From Xanthostigma xanthostigma (taxonomy: Eukaryota; Arthropoda; Insecta; Raphidioptera; Raphidiidae): DNA of 64,000 nucleotides. The position numbers were made by a program, and so were the translations under genes. The notes under the pieces were generated by a model, which was given only the letters and a program-made list of their open reading frames with translations, made no database searches and was not told where the DNA came from. Shown here piece after piece: positions 31,625 to 43,140 of the stretch. Each line of letters opens with the position of its first letter. The stretch's first letter is position 1. The stretch covers positions 79,272,948 to 79,336,947 of the forward strand of contig OY754464.1 of assembly GCA_963575645.1 (NCBI GenBank), given 5' to 3'.

Positions 31625-32862
31625 AATAGGCATGATGACAGTATAAAAGAAACAAAGAATAAATGGTTTCAGAGAAAAATATATATTATGTTGAAAGGAT
31701 TATAAAAAATGACCCAGTGTTAATATAAGCATTGAGTACTAGAGTGACCTGTGCGAATTATTCGCACTAAATAAGTATAATAATTATCACTTTACAAAAT
31801 TATTTTTTTAAATATGATTGCAGGTATTCAATTCGTTTCTAATTTTGCACATTTCTTATAACGTTCTTCTTTTTGTTGTATTACAATATGAAGCTCAGAT
31901 GACAGATCGAAGAAATATTTTACTAAAATTGTCATATAGAGGCGCAAGTAGCAAAAGCGTTGAGCTAAGCCGTCAGATGGCATCATGCAGCATTGCTGTG
32001 ACGTTGTTCAGCGTTGCTCGCTGTTTCGAAAATTAAAGCGTCAGATGGCAGACGTTGTTCAGCGTTGCTGTATTGTGTCTTTATGTATATCTATATATAT
32101 AAGTTTAATAATTAATTAATTTACAAAAACAAAAGCAATAATAAATTTTTTAGTTGTCGATGTCAGTAGAGCAAGCAATTATCTGTAAAATGATATATAA
32201 TTTATGTGGAGAAATTGTGAGGTTTTTTCTAAAAAGGGAGGCAAACATTCTCAACCTTAGCGTTTTAATATATATGATAATAAGATTTTTAATAAAATAA
32301 AAGTATAAAATACTGCAATCGGCCATGTTGACTCAAAGACCGAATGACGTCACGCCTTCTTAAATCAAAGAGAATATAAACACTTGAAGTAATTAAACAC
32401 CGTGTCGCTTAAATTTTTGTTTAGATCATTCACTTCTGAATCATTTAATTAATTATTGATTTGTTGTTTATTCGTTTTTTTGTGATATTTTATAACACTT
32501 ATGTTATAGGTTATTTTTGAGGTTAGTTAACTTGGAACTAAAGAAAACCACGTTATTTTCACAAAGTACCTACTATTAAGAACATACTTAATATAAATCA
32601 TATCATTAAGTAAATTTACATACCTTTCTAAGAAATACTTCTGCACGACAGCTCTAAGCCCATAAATACAACATCTAATGTCAGCTGTCACTGAGGTGTG
32701 ACGTCACAAGCGTTTTTGCGATTATTTCAAAACAGAAAGATAAAAATGCAATAATTTGCGTTAAAATTTAACTTATTGCTGATATAATGTTTTTTTTTCG
32801 GAAATAGTAGACGTGTACCTATATTATAGAACTGGATTTCAAAATTTGTCATCATGCCTATT
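31625..32862. mobile_element. Possible 1.2-kb TIR element containing family S
   Basis: 'aataggcatgatgaca' at 31625 and its exact complement ending at 32862 are the only evidence of a boundary. The interior includes family S copy 2. No TSD is visible, so this may be coincidental. Confidence 0.4.
31738..32282 (+). mobile_element. Family S repeat, copy 2
   Basis: Starts 'actagagtgacctgtgcg' and ends 'taatatatatgataa'. It matches 3505-4233 without the snapback insert, and so supplies the empty site. It contains a 72-codon frame parallel to the frame in copy 1 (MQVFNSFLILHISYNVLL...). Confidence 0.75.
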
Positions 32863-33505
32863 CTCATTCACACAATGTTACGAATACATAAATATATAGA
32901 GTATTGTTTATTGTGACACAAGGAGTAGAGACTATGGGACTCACGACTCTCATAATATTAATTTTAATTCATTATACATGCGCCATTAATGTCTACATAT
33001 TTTATAGAAAATTTACGTCATGGATGCAGTTCGGTTGACGTTACGTTTGAATTTACCACGCCATTTGCGTCTGTGATTTAACCCAACGCCGATTTCCATC
33101 ATGAATAATGCGTATAATGTGTTCGTCACTCGACACTGTCATAACAGGCTTGTCTCCTTGTCTCTATAACAGGCTTGTCTCTATAATTAAGTATTACTAT
33201 TACTACATATTTTGGGTCCAGTTCGATAACACTATGCACCCAAATTTTGAATTTTTTTTTTTTTAAGTAATAGAGAACGCTAAATTTTGACGTTCAAAAA
33301 AAAAAACTTTGCGGATTATTCACAAATTTCCTCAAAAATACGTGAAAAAAATGGAACTACTTTTCGTCTTTCACTGTCATTTTTTGAATCTAACCAATCA
33401 AAAATCACAAATACACGTCATAGCAACTGGTGTAGAATTATTGTATAACTATCTCACTTTGTATGCAGCTTTCGATTGTGTTATGGAAGCAGGGTCGTAT
33501 TTAGA
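32863..33505. other. Unexplained stretch, short direct repeat only
   Basis: 'aacaggcttgtctc' occurs twice near 33144 and 33169. Nothing else recognised. Confidence 0.4.
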
Positions 33506-33725
33506 TTCGCATACCCGTTTATCGTTCACCCCGGAATTGTTTTTTTAAAAACTCAACATTTGCCCCTTCCCGTTTCACTGCGAGACAATTCGCATACCCC
33601 TTTATCGTTCACCCCAGAATTACAATTCGCATACCCGTTTATTGTTCACCCCGGAATTGTTTTTTTTAAAAACTCCACATTTGCCCCTTCCCGTTTCACT
33701 GCGAGACAATTCGCATACCCCTTTG
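33506..33725 (+). repeat. Local tandem duplication, about 121-bp unit
   Basis: 'ttcgcatacccgtttat', 'gttcaccccggaattg', 'acatttgccccttcccg' and 'actgcgagacaatt' recur in two units, with a shorter 'ttcgcataccc' periodicity inside. The open frame of 106 codons across it is a consequence of the repeat. Confidence 0.85.
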
Positions 33726-33732
33726 TCAAAAA

Positions 33733-34246
33733 AGCGGTGGTTTTCAATCTTCATGAAAATGTGAGTTTTAAATTTAAAATTGGTTTTATAAATTAAAATT
33801 TCCAAATACGACTCTGTCCTGAACGTTCAATTGTATTTCATTCCAACCAATTGATATTTCTATCTTTGTTTATCATAGATACAGGTATATATAACTTTCT
33901 CTTTTCTTATCACTATATAAGACAAGATAGCGATCGCTATAGTAAATAATATACTCTAAATCAACTTACTATACCATATTTAATTTTTTTAAATTAATTT
34001 ATAAAAATTAATTTTCCGCACATAAAACGACCAATAACGCTGTTATATGCTATATAAAAAAATAATTGTGAATTTCCAGTGGATATTTTGCATAGCAAGT
34101 TATCGAACTCTTACCGCAAAATTTATTGTTTTGAATAATAAATCAATTATATAAATATTTATTATTTTATTCCAATGTTGAAGGTCCGCAAAACACTCAT
34201 GGATTTTTTGGTGGTCCGCGGATGTAAAAAGGTTGAGAAACTATGG
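33733..34246. mobile_element. hAT-like element with SPIN/Charlie-type ends
   Basis: Left 'gcggtggttttcaatctt' and right 'aaaggttgagaaactatgg' resemble the widespread hAT end 'cagtggttctcaacc' and its complement. 'gtggtccgcgg' lies just inside the right end. TSD not visible. About 510 bp, non-coding. Confidence 0.55.
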
Positions 34247-34248
34247 TC

Positions 34249-34680
34249 TAGTTCACATGTCTCTTTTTGATGAATTCCAGTCCTTCACCGAAAGTTATGA
34301 TTTCATGGTGTCATTCGATTCGAAATGGCATCTTGAAACTTTTCGAAAAAATGGAGGGGGGACGATAAAGTTGCAAAAATTATAAACATTTTAGTAAAAA
34401 AAAGAGGGGTTTGTATTTTGCGAATATCTCAAAAACTATTGTAGATATTTGAAATCACAAAAAAAATTCTGAAAGAGCAGGAAACGAAAAAGTTCCATCT
34501 CCCGGGAGTCTACCACCAATATTTCTAATTTTAATTTCGAGATGAAAATAGAGCTAACAATTTTTTTTAATTTTTTATACAAGCTAAAATATTGAAAATT
34601 ATAAAAAAAAAATAGAAAAAAAAACTTCAGCCCTATTTTCACCTCAAAATTAAAATTAAAAAAAGGCACGTACCTACACT
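34249..34680 (+). mobile_element. Family U repeat, single-arm copy
   Basis: Starts 'tagttcacatgtctcttt', includes 'ggtgtcattcgattcg', 'gcgaatatctcaaaaactat' and 'agtctaccaccaatattt'. Matches 28868-29225 on the reverse strand. The second arm is mostly lost. Confidence 0.7.
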
Positions 34681-34757
34681 TCCGGTTGAGTTTGAAGTAC
34701 TTACAAAAAAATCTCTCAGCAGTTTCCTCTTGTAAATCCCAAGTTGAACAAAAACCA

Positions 34758-35182
34758 TTAAGAGTATTCGTCCCTGCAAATACCCCCTGCACCCTTCATC
34801 TCAAATCTTTTCCCCTCGCCTTAAAACGGTTCGCGCTCTCCCGACGCTATTTTTAGAGCTAGAGGGTTCTTGTAAACGCCAAATGGAAGACAAGGAATCA
34901 GACTACAGATCCTTCAGGCGAATTTTTGAAAAACAGTTTCGCCTACGTGTGAAATATTACGTAACTTATTATTTTTTTCAAAAGGTTGTAAGTTTTTCAA
35001 GAATTTTTTGCAAAAAATTCGCCTGAAGGATCTGTAGTCTGATTCCTTGTCTTCCATTTGGCGTTTACTAGAACTCTCTAGCTTTAAAAATAGCGTCGGG
35101 AGAGCGCGAACCGTTTTTAGGCGAGGGGAAAAGATTTGAGATGAAGGGTGCAGGGGGTGTTTGCAGGGACGAATACTCTTAA
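34758..35182. repeat. Long palindrome, arms about 178 bp
   Basis: Left arm 34758-34935 and right arm about 35004-35182 are near-perfect reverse complements ('cctgcacccttcatctc', 'cgcgctctcccgacgc', 'gacaaggaatcagactacag'). Spacer about 70 bp. The arms are richer in G+C than the flanks. A transcript would form a long double strand. Confidence 0.9.
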
Positions 35183-35544
35183 AACTTTTTTTTTATAACT
35201 TGAATTATTCACTGTTACCACTTTCGGTAAACGGACTATACATCGATAGGCGAGTAAGTGAAGCCGTTTCTGTGTGACATAGTACACAATGCGTTATGCA
35301 TGAACTTACATCCAACAATCTACATACATGATATTATAGTTGACTGTAATTTCCAAATTAATAAGAAGCAGATTGAATTGTGAATTAATTATTATTTCAG
35401 TCATAAATGATCCGACGAATTAATATTAACCGTTCCATCAACATTCCTCATTGGATGCGATGGCTCGGCTGTTAGCACGGTCTCTAAATCTCTCGCGTTT
35501 ACCCGCCCCAAACACACACAATATCTGCGGACGACGGGCAAAAC
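35183..35544. other. Unexplained stretch, nothing recognised
   Basis: No structure recognised. Confidence 0.4.
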
Positions 35545-36020
35545 TGTCTAAGTAGTTATCTATTCGGTTCATTTTGTTCTTCAGGTAACTATTTCTCCGA
35601 ATAAATAGCGATAATTCAATAACATAATTATGTTTACCGCAGGAATAATCTATTCTGTCTTACTTCGAGGGTATAATATTATTTCTACAGTTGCTCTTGT
35701 GAATTTATGTATGTGTTGTTTATTAACCTTTTGTGAAGTATATAGTTGCAAAACATTAAAGTTAGTGGAAGTTTCGTGTGCAATTGGATTAAGATAAAAC
35801 ATTATTTTTTTGTGAAACTTTTTTTGACGTTTACACTAACGCCATCGGTCGAGTTTTTGGGTAGACGTCAAAATATTCAACAAAAAGAGCAGGGCGTATA
35901 GCGCAGTGTATATTTATTCTAAAAATAACTATTCTAACAAATATATTGCTTGGTGAATTGAAAATAAATTTTATACGAAGGAATAAATTTGTTCCAAGGT
36001 TAGTAACTTTAATAGTGAAC
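35545..36020 (-). mobile_element. Harbinger-like MITE family Q, copy 4
   Basis: Reverse copy with 'ccgaataaatagcgataatt', 'attatgtttaccgcagg', 'ttgacgtttacactaacgcc' and 'aacaaaaagagcaggg'. Both ends are worn. It supplies the middle segment that some other copies lack. Confidence 0.75.
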
Positions 36021-36348
36021 AGTGAATGTGGACTTGAAGCACTTTTGTTTTAAAGCCAACGATGCGTACGCGCACACACACATTAAATAAATAATGGACT
36101 CCCTGATTTACAATGAAACCCGTTTAATATTTCCCTGCAGAATAATATGCGATAACAATTTACTTGGTTTTTGAAGAAGGGTTGTAATTTACATTTTCTC
36201 AACAGCATACTTAAGCCTAGTTCGGACTAGGCCAGTATTTTATCCGAGTGACAAGTAATTTAGCAAATAAACATTTAGTTACTGATCAAAAAGTCTTCAC
36301 ATTATAGTCGAGTGTACATTTACCCTGCGAAGTTTATTTTCTATTTAA
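36021..36348. other. Unexplained stretch, nothing recognised
   Basis: No structure recognised. Confidence 0.4.
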
Positions 36349-36693
36349 GGGGAAAAACGACCTTTTTACTCAAACATGTACAGCCGGTAGAAAAAATTTT
36401 GTTTTTAATTTTTGATAGCAGCATTTTGTAGAGAATTAAATTTCCCACAAAAAAGGTCCTTAGTACTAAATCCGTGAATTCATTATTTTCAAAGGTACGT
36501 TCGTTTAAACATTCTCATAATAATTGGATTTCATTTAATTAATTTGAAAATATGATGAATATGATGAATTCACGGATTTAGTGCTAAGGACCTTTTTTGT
36601 GGGAAATTTAATTCTCTACAAAATGCTGCTATCAAAAATAAAAAAAATGTTCTACCGGCTATCAATGTTTGAGTAAAAACGTCGTTTTTCCCC
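36349..36693. repeat. Long palindrome, arms about 130 bp
   Basis: Left arm 36349-36483 and right arm 36564-36693 are near-perfect reverse complements ('ggggaaaaacgac', 'aaaaaaggtcctta', 'taaatccgtgaattcat'). Spacer about 80 bp. Ends 'ggggaaaaacga' and 'cgtttttcccc' may be true termini. Confidence 0.9.
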
Positions 36694-36960
36694 ATATTAA
36701 TTAAATGTTCACAGGTTTGATCTAGGAAGCTGAAATTTTGGGAGATTTTTTTTTAAATCCAATGCTAAAACATTAGCCAATGCGACCGAACAATAAAAAA
36801 TAAAAAAAAACACCCTAATGAGCATGCGATAGTCTGGTATAGAGACTAGCCCGCTTATCATTACACCGCGCTGTTCTCATTTTAATATTTAATTTCGCGA
36901 GCAAACAGAACGAACGGGGCTGTGTCTTTGTCGAGAATAATTAAGACCGCGCTTTGTAAC
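36694..36960. other. Unexplained stretch, nothing recognised
   Basis: No structure recognised. Confidence 0.4.
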
Positions 36961-36968
36961 TTATATAG

Positions 36969-37588
36969 TAGTGATGTGTCCACATGACTCTTTATTGGGA
37001 GCTGCCTCCGTGCGCTCCGCTCACTAAAAGAGTCGCTCAGAGCGAGTCGTTCAGAGAAGCGACACTAGACACTACGCACTACACAAGAGTGTAGACTGCA
37101 GAGGTGTGAACTGTCATCATGCATGCTCAGGAGTCACTTAGCATTGCACAGCGCAATACACACACTCAGCTCTGAGCTCATTTTAATATGATTCTGATCT
37201 TACCTATATTATTCGCATTTCGGATAAACTATAAAGTATAATAAAAGTTGAACAATAATAATGTTTATTGTTACAATATTATATCTTTGTCAACGACGTC
37301 AATGTGGATGGTTTAAGTCATTGTAAGCTTAGTACTATTCCACTTACAATATGTCACTCAACATTAAATGACTCAGCAAAGATAATTCCGTACGTGCAAA
37401 ATTCACTAGTGCCTCTGTGGCCTGCGCTGTGTGCGCTCTGTAAATGTGCGAATGCAACAGTACAGAACAATTCAGCACAGAGCAATGGCGCTCGGAGTGA
37501 GTCACTCACAAAAAAGAGAGCGACTCGCTCTGCTCCGACAAGGGAGTCGTTCATTATGAACGACTCGCTCAGGAGCGACACATCACTA
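36969..37588 (-). mobile_element. hAT-like MITE family J, full copy
   Basis: Ends 'tagtgatgtgtcc' and 'gcgacacatcacta' are inverted. Flanks 'ttatatag' and 'ttatgtag' are an 8-bp TSD with one change. Subterminal 'gagtcgttca' and 'gcgactcgctc' words are repeated on both strands. 620 bp. The 159-codon and 75-codon frames inside are on opposite strands and unsupported. Confidence 0.85.
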
Positions 37589-37596
37589 TTATGTAG

Positions 37597-37929
37597 AGAA
37601 ATTCGCTATGTGCTTCTCTATAAGATTCCCGCGCCTTTGGGGAACGGGCAGCAGAGCGTAGTGACTGCGTATAAGCATTGTTCTTATCACATTATTTCCG
37701 AGCCAAAGTTTGTTTACATTCAGTTTGGTTTTGTTAACGTAAGTTAAAGTATAAGTTTGAGTAAACGTAACTTAATAGAACTATTAACAACTAGTTTTCA
37801 TGTTAAGGTCAACGTGATAATATTATGAATTATGATAACGGAAATCTTATATCTTTTCCCTATCAACAAATGCAAATTTTCTCGAAATAAAAATGCGGAC
37901 AATTCGAATAATTTTGTTTATTCAACACG
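37597..37929. other. Unexplained stretch, nothing recognised
   Basis: A small G+C-richer patch lies at 37627-37665. No structure recognised. Confidence 0.4.
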
Positions 37930-37933
37930 CGTG

Positions 37934-38283
37934 AGTAATATATAATTTCGGGGCCCTGCTAAATTCGGGAGAAATAATAAATTACTTCATGTTGACGCGT
38001 AGAGTGCTAATAATGAGCCGAAACTGTACGATAATATATTACTGCATAGTTTCTGGACCAATAGGAACGCGGTAGCGAGCCGAAACTATATACGGTAATG
38101 TTATTACTGCATAGTTTCTGGACCAATAGGGACGCGGTAGCGATTTGTATATATGAAAACAGCATCGCAATTCAGCAAAAGTCAGGGCCATCTTGTGTGC
38201 ATCGAGGGCGGTGGGTACGTCAATCAATGAAGTGATATTTATTATTTCTCACTCTTTTATCAGGGCCCCGATTACATATTACT
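37934..38283. mobile_element. TIR element with internal 62-bp duplication
   Basis: Ends 'agtaatatataatttcgggg' and 'ccccgattacatattact' plus adjoining 'ccctg/caggg' form about 25 bp of inverted repeat. 'cgtg' flanks both sides. 'gagccgaaactrtaya' with 'ctgcatagtttctggacc' occurs twice at about 38018 and 38079. Non-coding. Confidence 0.7.
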
Positions 38284-38304
38284 CGTGCTAGTTAAATAAA
38301 CTAT

Positions 38305-38425
38305 TATGTGCGACTATTGACCGAAGGAGAATATTCCGCTCAAGTGTTACCGCACTCGCTACGCTCGTGCGGCAAATTTCACACTCATGGAATCTTCTCC
38401 TTCTCTCACTAGTCGTACAATATAC
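38305..38425. repeat. Imperfect hairpin
   Basis: 'tgtgcgactattg' and 'gaaggagaatattcc' pair loosely with 'ggaatcttctccttc' and 'ctagtcgtaca'. The centre has 'gcactcgctacgctcgtgc', a small stem-loop. Probably a worn MITE. Confidence 0.5.
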
Positions 38426-38639
38426 TATTATTGCCATTTATAATGCCTTTATTTATTCATTCATTCAAAGTATTAGACAGAGAAAGAGAGAGTAGCGAAA
38501 ATTAGTGTGTCGATGAAAAAACAATGTAAATACAATAGAGTGGAATTCGACAAAGCATTTGCAATAAAATATAAACGCGCAAGTCTAATATATCAACAAA
38601 TAATCCTTGCGTCAGCGAGATTTTATTCGATAGTAAAGT

Positions 38640-38900
38640 TTTGCTTACATCGGTTAGTCGTCGGCGGTATAGGTACAGGCGATATCAAGACGGCGGCGCG
38701 GAGGCGGCGGCGGTAGTAGGTTGTAGTTCGTTAATGTATTGAGAAGTTTATCCACGGGATTGTAAGTTGACGAGAGAGAGTTTGAATCTTTCTCTCTGAG
38801 CCGTGCAAGTTTTGGAGAGGGGTGATGCTCTGTCGTTGGGGAAGGCTTTCCGGTTAATTAGATGAGAGATCCGGCGCTATATCGATTGACACCATCATTA
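38640..38900. promoter_or_regulatory. CGG-rich island, possible 5' UTR or promoter
   Basis: 38645-38715 has dense CGG words ('gacggcggcgcggaggcgg') and high CpG, unlike anything else in the window. No repeat family here matches it. It is followed by 'gagagagagtttgaatc' and other mixed-composition sequence. A 69-codon frame at 38507-38716 ends in RRRRR from the CGG run and is not credible. Candidate first exon or promoter of a gene outside the window; orientation unknown. Confidence 0.3.
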
Positions 38901-38953
38901 AGACAAATTCTTGTATAATATGTTACGTAATTGTTGTTGTTATGCGTGTGCCG

Positions 38954-39984
38954 CAAAGGACCCCGGTTCTCGGTTAAATTGATCGAAAATGGTTTTATTT
39001 TATAGTTTAAAGGTCACTAAGAAAATGTGCCAAAAAACCAATAGATTTTTAGCTATACAGACATGTTTAGCAAGATTTTATATTACAAATATGTTTCATG
39101 TTCAACTTTTGTGCATTTTTTAGAAATAGAAATAGTCGAAAGCTAGGTAATATGTTGGAATAAAATAATGATGACACATTTGGATTCAGCGTATTCGAAA
39201 ACATATTTCTAGAGCTTAGGATTTTTTAAGAATGTGAATTCAATGGATATCCCTGTATCTAAAATCTCGCTAAACATATCTTTAGCTAAAAATCTATTGG
39301 TTTTTAGGCTATGCGCCCTTGGACACTTTTGAAGTAAAACTTCTTTACGCACGCTTGACTGGTGAATGCGTGACGAGAGATTTACGGAAAGTGTGATCGG
39401 GCGAGGCGAACGGAAGTTGAGAGGGAGATATAAGTTAGTGAAGATAAAAAGAGGATGACAAATACTTCACCGGCTAGTGGCACCATCAGGTGGCCGAAAA
39501 TATAAGCAGTACTAACAATAAAATGACACATACTTTACTTGCCAGTGGCGCTATCGGGTGACAGAAAAAATTTTGTAAACCTACTTTAAATAATATTTCT
39601 TAAAGATTTACGCTTAAAATCCAACGAGAGCTAAGTAATTGCAATGTATTACATTTGTTTTCATTATCTTTATGTTTATATTTCTTTCCTCTTACATTAG
39701 ACTGTTCATTTCGTTCTTGAAGAATTTTATAAATTAATATTTTGTTCAATACATTAAATATTCTACGTTTAAAGTGAATAAAATTGTAAATTCATTTTAA
39801 AGTTCATATTTTGTAAATTTTCGGGTGAATAATAACAAATTATGGCAGGAAGAAGTTTTACTTCAGTCGTGTGGTCTAAAGCACACTCGTTTTTTTTTCT
39901 TTAAGCTATAAAATAAAACTATTTTCGATCAATTTAACCGAGAACCAAATCCCAGAAGGTTTTGGCGGGATCCTTTGTATATGA
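38954..39984. mobile_element. TIR element with about 55-bp ends
   Basis: Left 'gttctcggttaaattgatcg' and right 'cgatcaatttaaccgagaac', with 'aaaggaccccg' and 'cgggatccttt' outside, are inverted. Within, 'caatagatttttagcta' (39043) and 'tagctaaaaatctattg' (about 39281) make a second inverted pair. At 39460-39570 two roughly 70-bp units ('agtggcaccatcaggtgg', 'agtggcgctatcgggtg') are tandem. No transposase. Confidence 0.65.
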
Positions 39985-40670
39985 TATAAAAATAAATAAA
40001 ATTTTATTTAACCAAAACGAATTTCAATAATATGTCTGGTTATAACGAGATTTAAAATGGAATCCAATAGAAACACAAAACAATGCAGAATATTGTTGTC
40101 TCAAAAAGATTAGATAAAATGCAAATTTTGAAAATACGTTTTTGGAAGAGCTTGTAGATTACGGTTTTGAAAAATTCTGTGTAAGTGGAACAATAATAGA
40201 AATTTTTTACTGAATGTTGGCATAAATGAAATATGTGGAAGGAGGGGGATGTTGGCGAAGCATTTCAGTGTCAATGATTTATTTGTCAGCGCAATCCGCT
40301 TGAAAAACTGTTCCGTTTTTGTTTATTGACAGGAAACAATTTTTTAATCAAATTAACCGTTTTCAATTTACCTAATATGTGTGATGGAATGATAAAATGT
40401 AAAAAAAAAATAAAAATTTGTCACCAGCGCGAATTATTTCCATTAGTGTTTTTTTCAGTTTTTCAGTCTCTGCTGTAATCATGTCCTATGAAAACATAAT
40501 GGATGTGAAAGAACGACTGACATTTTCTGAAAACATTTCTAGGCGCATTTTTAATTAAATTACAAAAAAAAATATTAACAAAAAAATACTTTAATGAAAA
40601 TTTTGTATTGAAATGTGTTAAAAAAATATTTTATAAGAATTTTGGTTCATAATTATAAAAGCGTAGATTG
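39985..40670. other. Unexplained stretch, nothing recognised
   Basis: A+T-rich. No structure recognised. Confidence 0.4.
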
Positions 40671-40986
40671 TATAGTACGCGCCACGAATCTAAAAGGCTC
40701 GGAAGTTAGATGCGAATGCAGGCTTGCGCTTGCACAGTCTGTTGAAAAACTACAAACTGGCAACTAACATAGCAATAACAACTTGACAATAGCGTACTCG
40801 ACTATACTTTATAAAGCAGGACAATTAGTGACAAAGGCAACGAGCGATCACGGCCAATCACCGACGAGCGCACGTTCCGTGCAGGTAGCTGGGAGGTGGT
40901 GGGAGTATCAACGGCTCTAAAATGTGCCTTTACGACGCTGTTTGTGACTAACTTCCGAACCTTTTAGATCCGTGGCGCGTACTATA
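40671..40986. mobile_element. TA-flanked MITE with 38-bp inverted ends
   Basis: 'tagtacgcgccacgaatcta' then 'aaaggctcggaagttag' is matched by 'ctaacttccgaacctttt' and 'tagatccgtggcgcgtacta', with TA on both sides. About 315 bp. The TA target fits the Tc1/mariner class. The centre is G+C-richer than the surroundings. Confidence 0.75.
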
Positions 40987-41039
40987 ATTATTTAATATTC
41001 ACAGTTATGACCCTAAATTGTCAAACATTTTTTACTTTC

Positions 41040-41335
41040 TTTCCTTGCATTTAAATGTTGTTTAGATGTCGTTTTCATAGCAACCCTATTACATTTAAGT
41101 TAATAGTCGTGAACAGCTGTCATTCGTGCTTTTACGTGTAACCTCAAAGCTGCTTGCTTGGAATTTATCTGTGCTTTTATGTAATTAATAATTAATTAAT
41201 GTATTTAATTAGCGTACGTACGACCGAGGTATGAAGAAAAATAGTAGGTATACACTATACTGGCCGAAAGTTTGATTTCTTGCACTGCGCGTCATAATGC
41301 CCAGTGCAAGAATATCAAACTTTCGGCCCTCGTGG
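41040..41335 (+). mobile_element. Family P MITE, copy 3
   Basis: Shares 'aaccctattacattt', 'acctcaaagctgc', 'cgaccgaggtatgaag' and the terminal hairpin (shortened) ending 'caaactttcggccctcg'. 5' part missing. Confidence 0.75.
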
Positions 41336-41837
41336 TGTAATATGAATGTAAATTTTACGCGATTACAAAAATCCTGGAAGATAATCCAAAATGAAGACAA
41401 CGTTTCGATTCACAATAATTATTTAGCCAGCGTTAAACCAAGCGCGAGTTATAAAAACCGTGCCATCTATTGTGCGGTCGGTGAAATACTTTTCAATCAC
41501 ATCTATTCTGGAGGAGACTCCGGCAAACAAATCATGCTCGGCGTCATTTCAGGTTTTAATCACTTTGAGAGCTGTGGTGGAACGATGTTTATTTGTTAAA
41601 ATAAAAAAAAAACTCACACGTCATTTCTGTCATTTGACGCACCCTCCCATCAGAGGTATTAAATGCAACGCCTATACGATCTGTTTATAAATACAAATGT
41701 TACACCGTACAGAATATTGTTTAATTAATATCAATTGTTAATTAGAATTGATCGAGAAAGTCTTGCAATATTTTAGTGTTGCTGTTAAGACGAGAAATTT
41801 CGTTGCTATGGCGACAAGAAAACTGCATTCTACATAA
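41336..41837. other. Unexplained stretch, nothing recognised
   Basis: Frames at 41297-41690 overlap and have no motif. No structure recognised. Confidence 0.4.
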
Positions 41838-42474
41838 CGCACGTTGAAAACAATAGTGACACTATATAAAAAAGTTAACTTTTCACCTTTTGTAAGATTC
41901 ATGTTTTACTGCAAAAGTGTCACTATACGAAAATTTCCGTTTGCTCATAAATCCACTTACTTCCGCTAGACTGAGCTAGTGTCACTTTATATTTTGAAAG
42001 AATTGCCCATGGTCATGACTGCTATAATGACACTATTTTAATTGTGTCAAAGCAGTTGTTTGGTACGCACGTCGCTGTAAGTGAAAAAGTGACACATTTT
42101 GTTAAACGACAGTTTACTGATTACAGTTGCTACAAAAATTAATGCAAGTAAGTAAATACATAAAATGACACATTTTGTTTAGTGACACTTTTTGCAGTTG
42201 AAGTCTCCAACTTACTGATTATAGGTTATGACAACAATGACACTAAACAAAAAATTATTGTAAAAAGGTCTTTTTTTAATAACTTTATTTTTAACATTGT
42301 GGTCAACAAAAAAATTAAAACAATAATAAATTGTCTCATTATTAACAAAAGAATCTCTATAAGCAGTATTTTAATAGTAATTTTTTTAGGACAAAACAAT
42401 AATATTAAAACTAAAAAATGCTCTACTGTAAAATGCCATTTTTTGCATAATGCCACTTTTGTTTTCAACGTGCG
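41838..42474. mobile_element. TIR element with GTGACAC word array
   Basis: Ends 'cgcacgttgaaaacaatagt' and 'acttttgttttcaacgtgcg' are inverted over about 22 bp. Flanks are 'ataa' on both sides. At least eight GTGACAC/GTGTCAC words lie on both strands throughout. 637 bp. Two long opposed frames near 42182-42478 are unsupported. Confidence 0.75.
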
Positions 42475-42544
42475 ATAAAGTGCAAAGACGAGAGTCTCGT
42501 CTCGACATACGTGTCACCAATAGCCATTTTTCGAAAAAGATATA

Positions 42545-43140
42545 TTAAAAAAATTCCAGGCTATTCAAAATATTGACGTAGTATAAATGAAGAAAAGACA
42601 ATGTCTGATATTGCGTGAGGTACGCGGGTAATGACTAGTATCCAAATGATATTTGTTACCTACATAATATGTTCCAGGTCAAGTAAAAATTGATCAAACC
42701 ATGCTTAACTAGTTTATTTCTGACAGATTTACAAAACAAAAGAAAGCTGATTTTTTTTTATTATTAAAATATTTCCGAAACTATAAAATTTGAGAAAAAA
42801 AATTTAACGAAACTTTGAAAATATAAACAGAATAATAAGCTGTTATAAAAAGTATACCATTGTTATATAAATAACAACGTTATAGCATATAATATCTCTT
42901 ATGCGCATGCACCGATTTTCCCCAAAAACAATTATTGGGCTTTACATATTTGCGTATCAAACATCCTCCCAAAATTTGATTTCAATCCGTTTGACCTGTA
43001 TCGTGCTCACAGACTAACAGACAAACAGAGTTTTTCCAAAATTATGATTTTGGACTCGAGGGACCTCAACACGAAAAAAATATTTAAAAGTGAATTTTGA
43101 CCTAAACTAGTACCATCCTCCACTTGTGGGTTAGAATGGT
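42545..43140 (-). mobile_element. Family R MITE, reverse copy
   Basis: From 'aaaattccaggctattc' to 'cacttgtgggttagaatgg'. Contains 'attgcgtgaggtacgcgg', 'actagtttatttctgacag' and 'gcgcatgcaccgattttcc'. Confidence 0.8.

Noticed and set aside
37268-37747. 159-codon frame, the longest in the window
   Set aside because: Most of it lies inside a hAT-like MITE and its terminal repeat. A related frame occurs in reverse at the other family J copy. No domain is recognisable.
42182-42478. 98- and 80-codon opposed frames
   Set aside because: Both lie at the right end of a TIR element and are A+T-driven.
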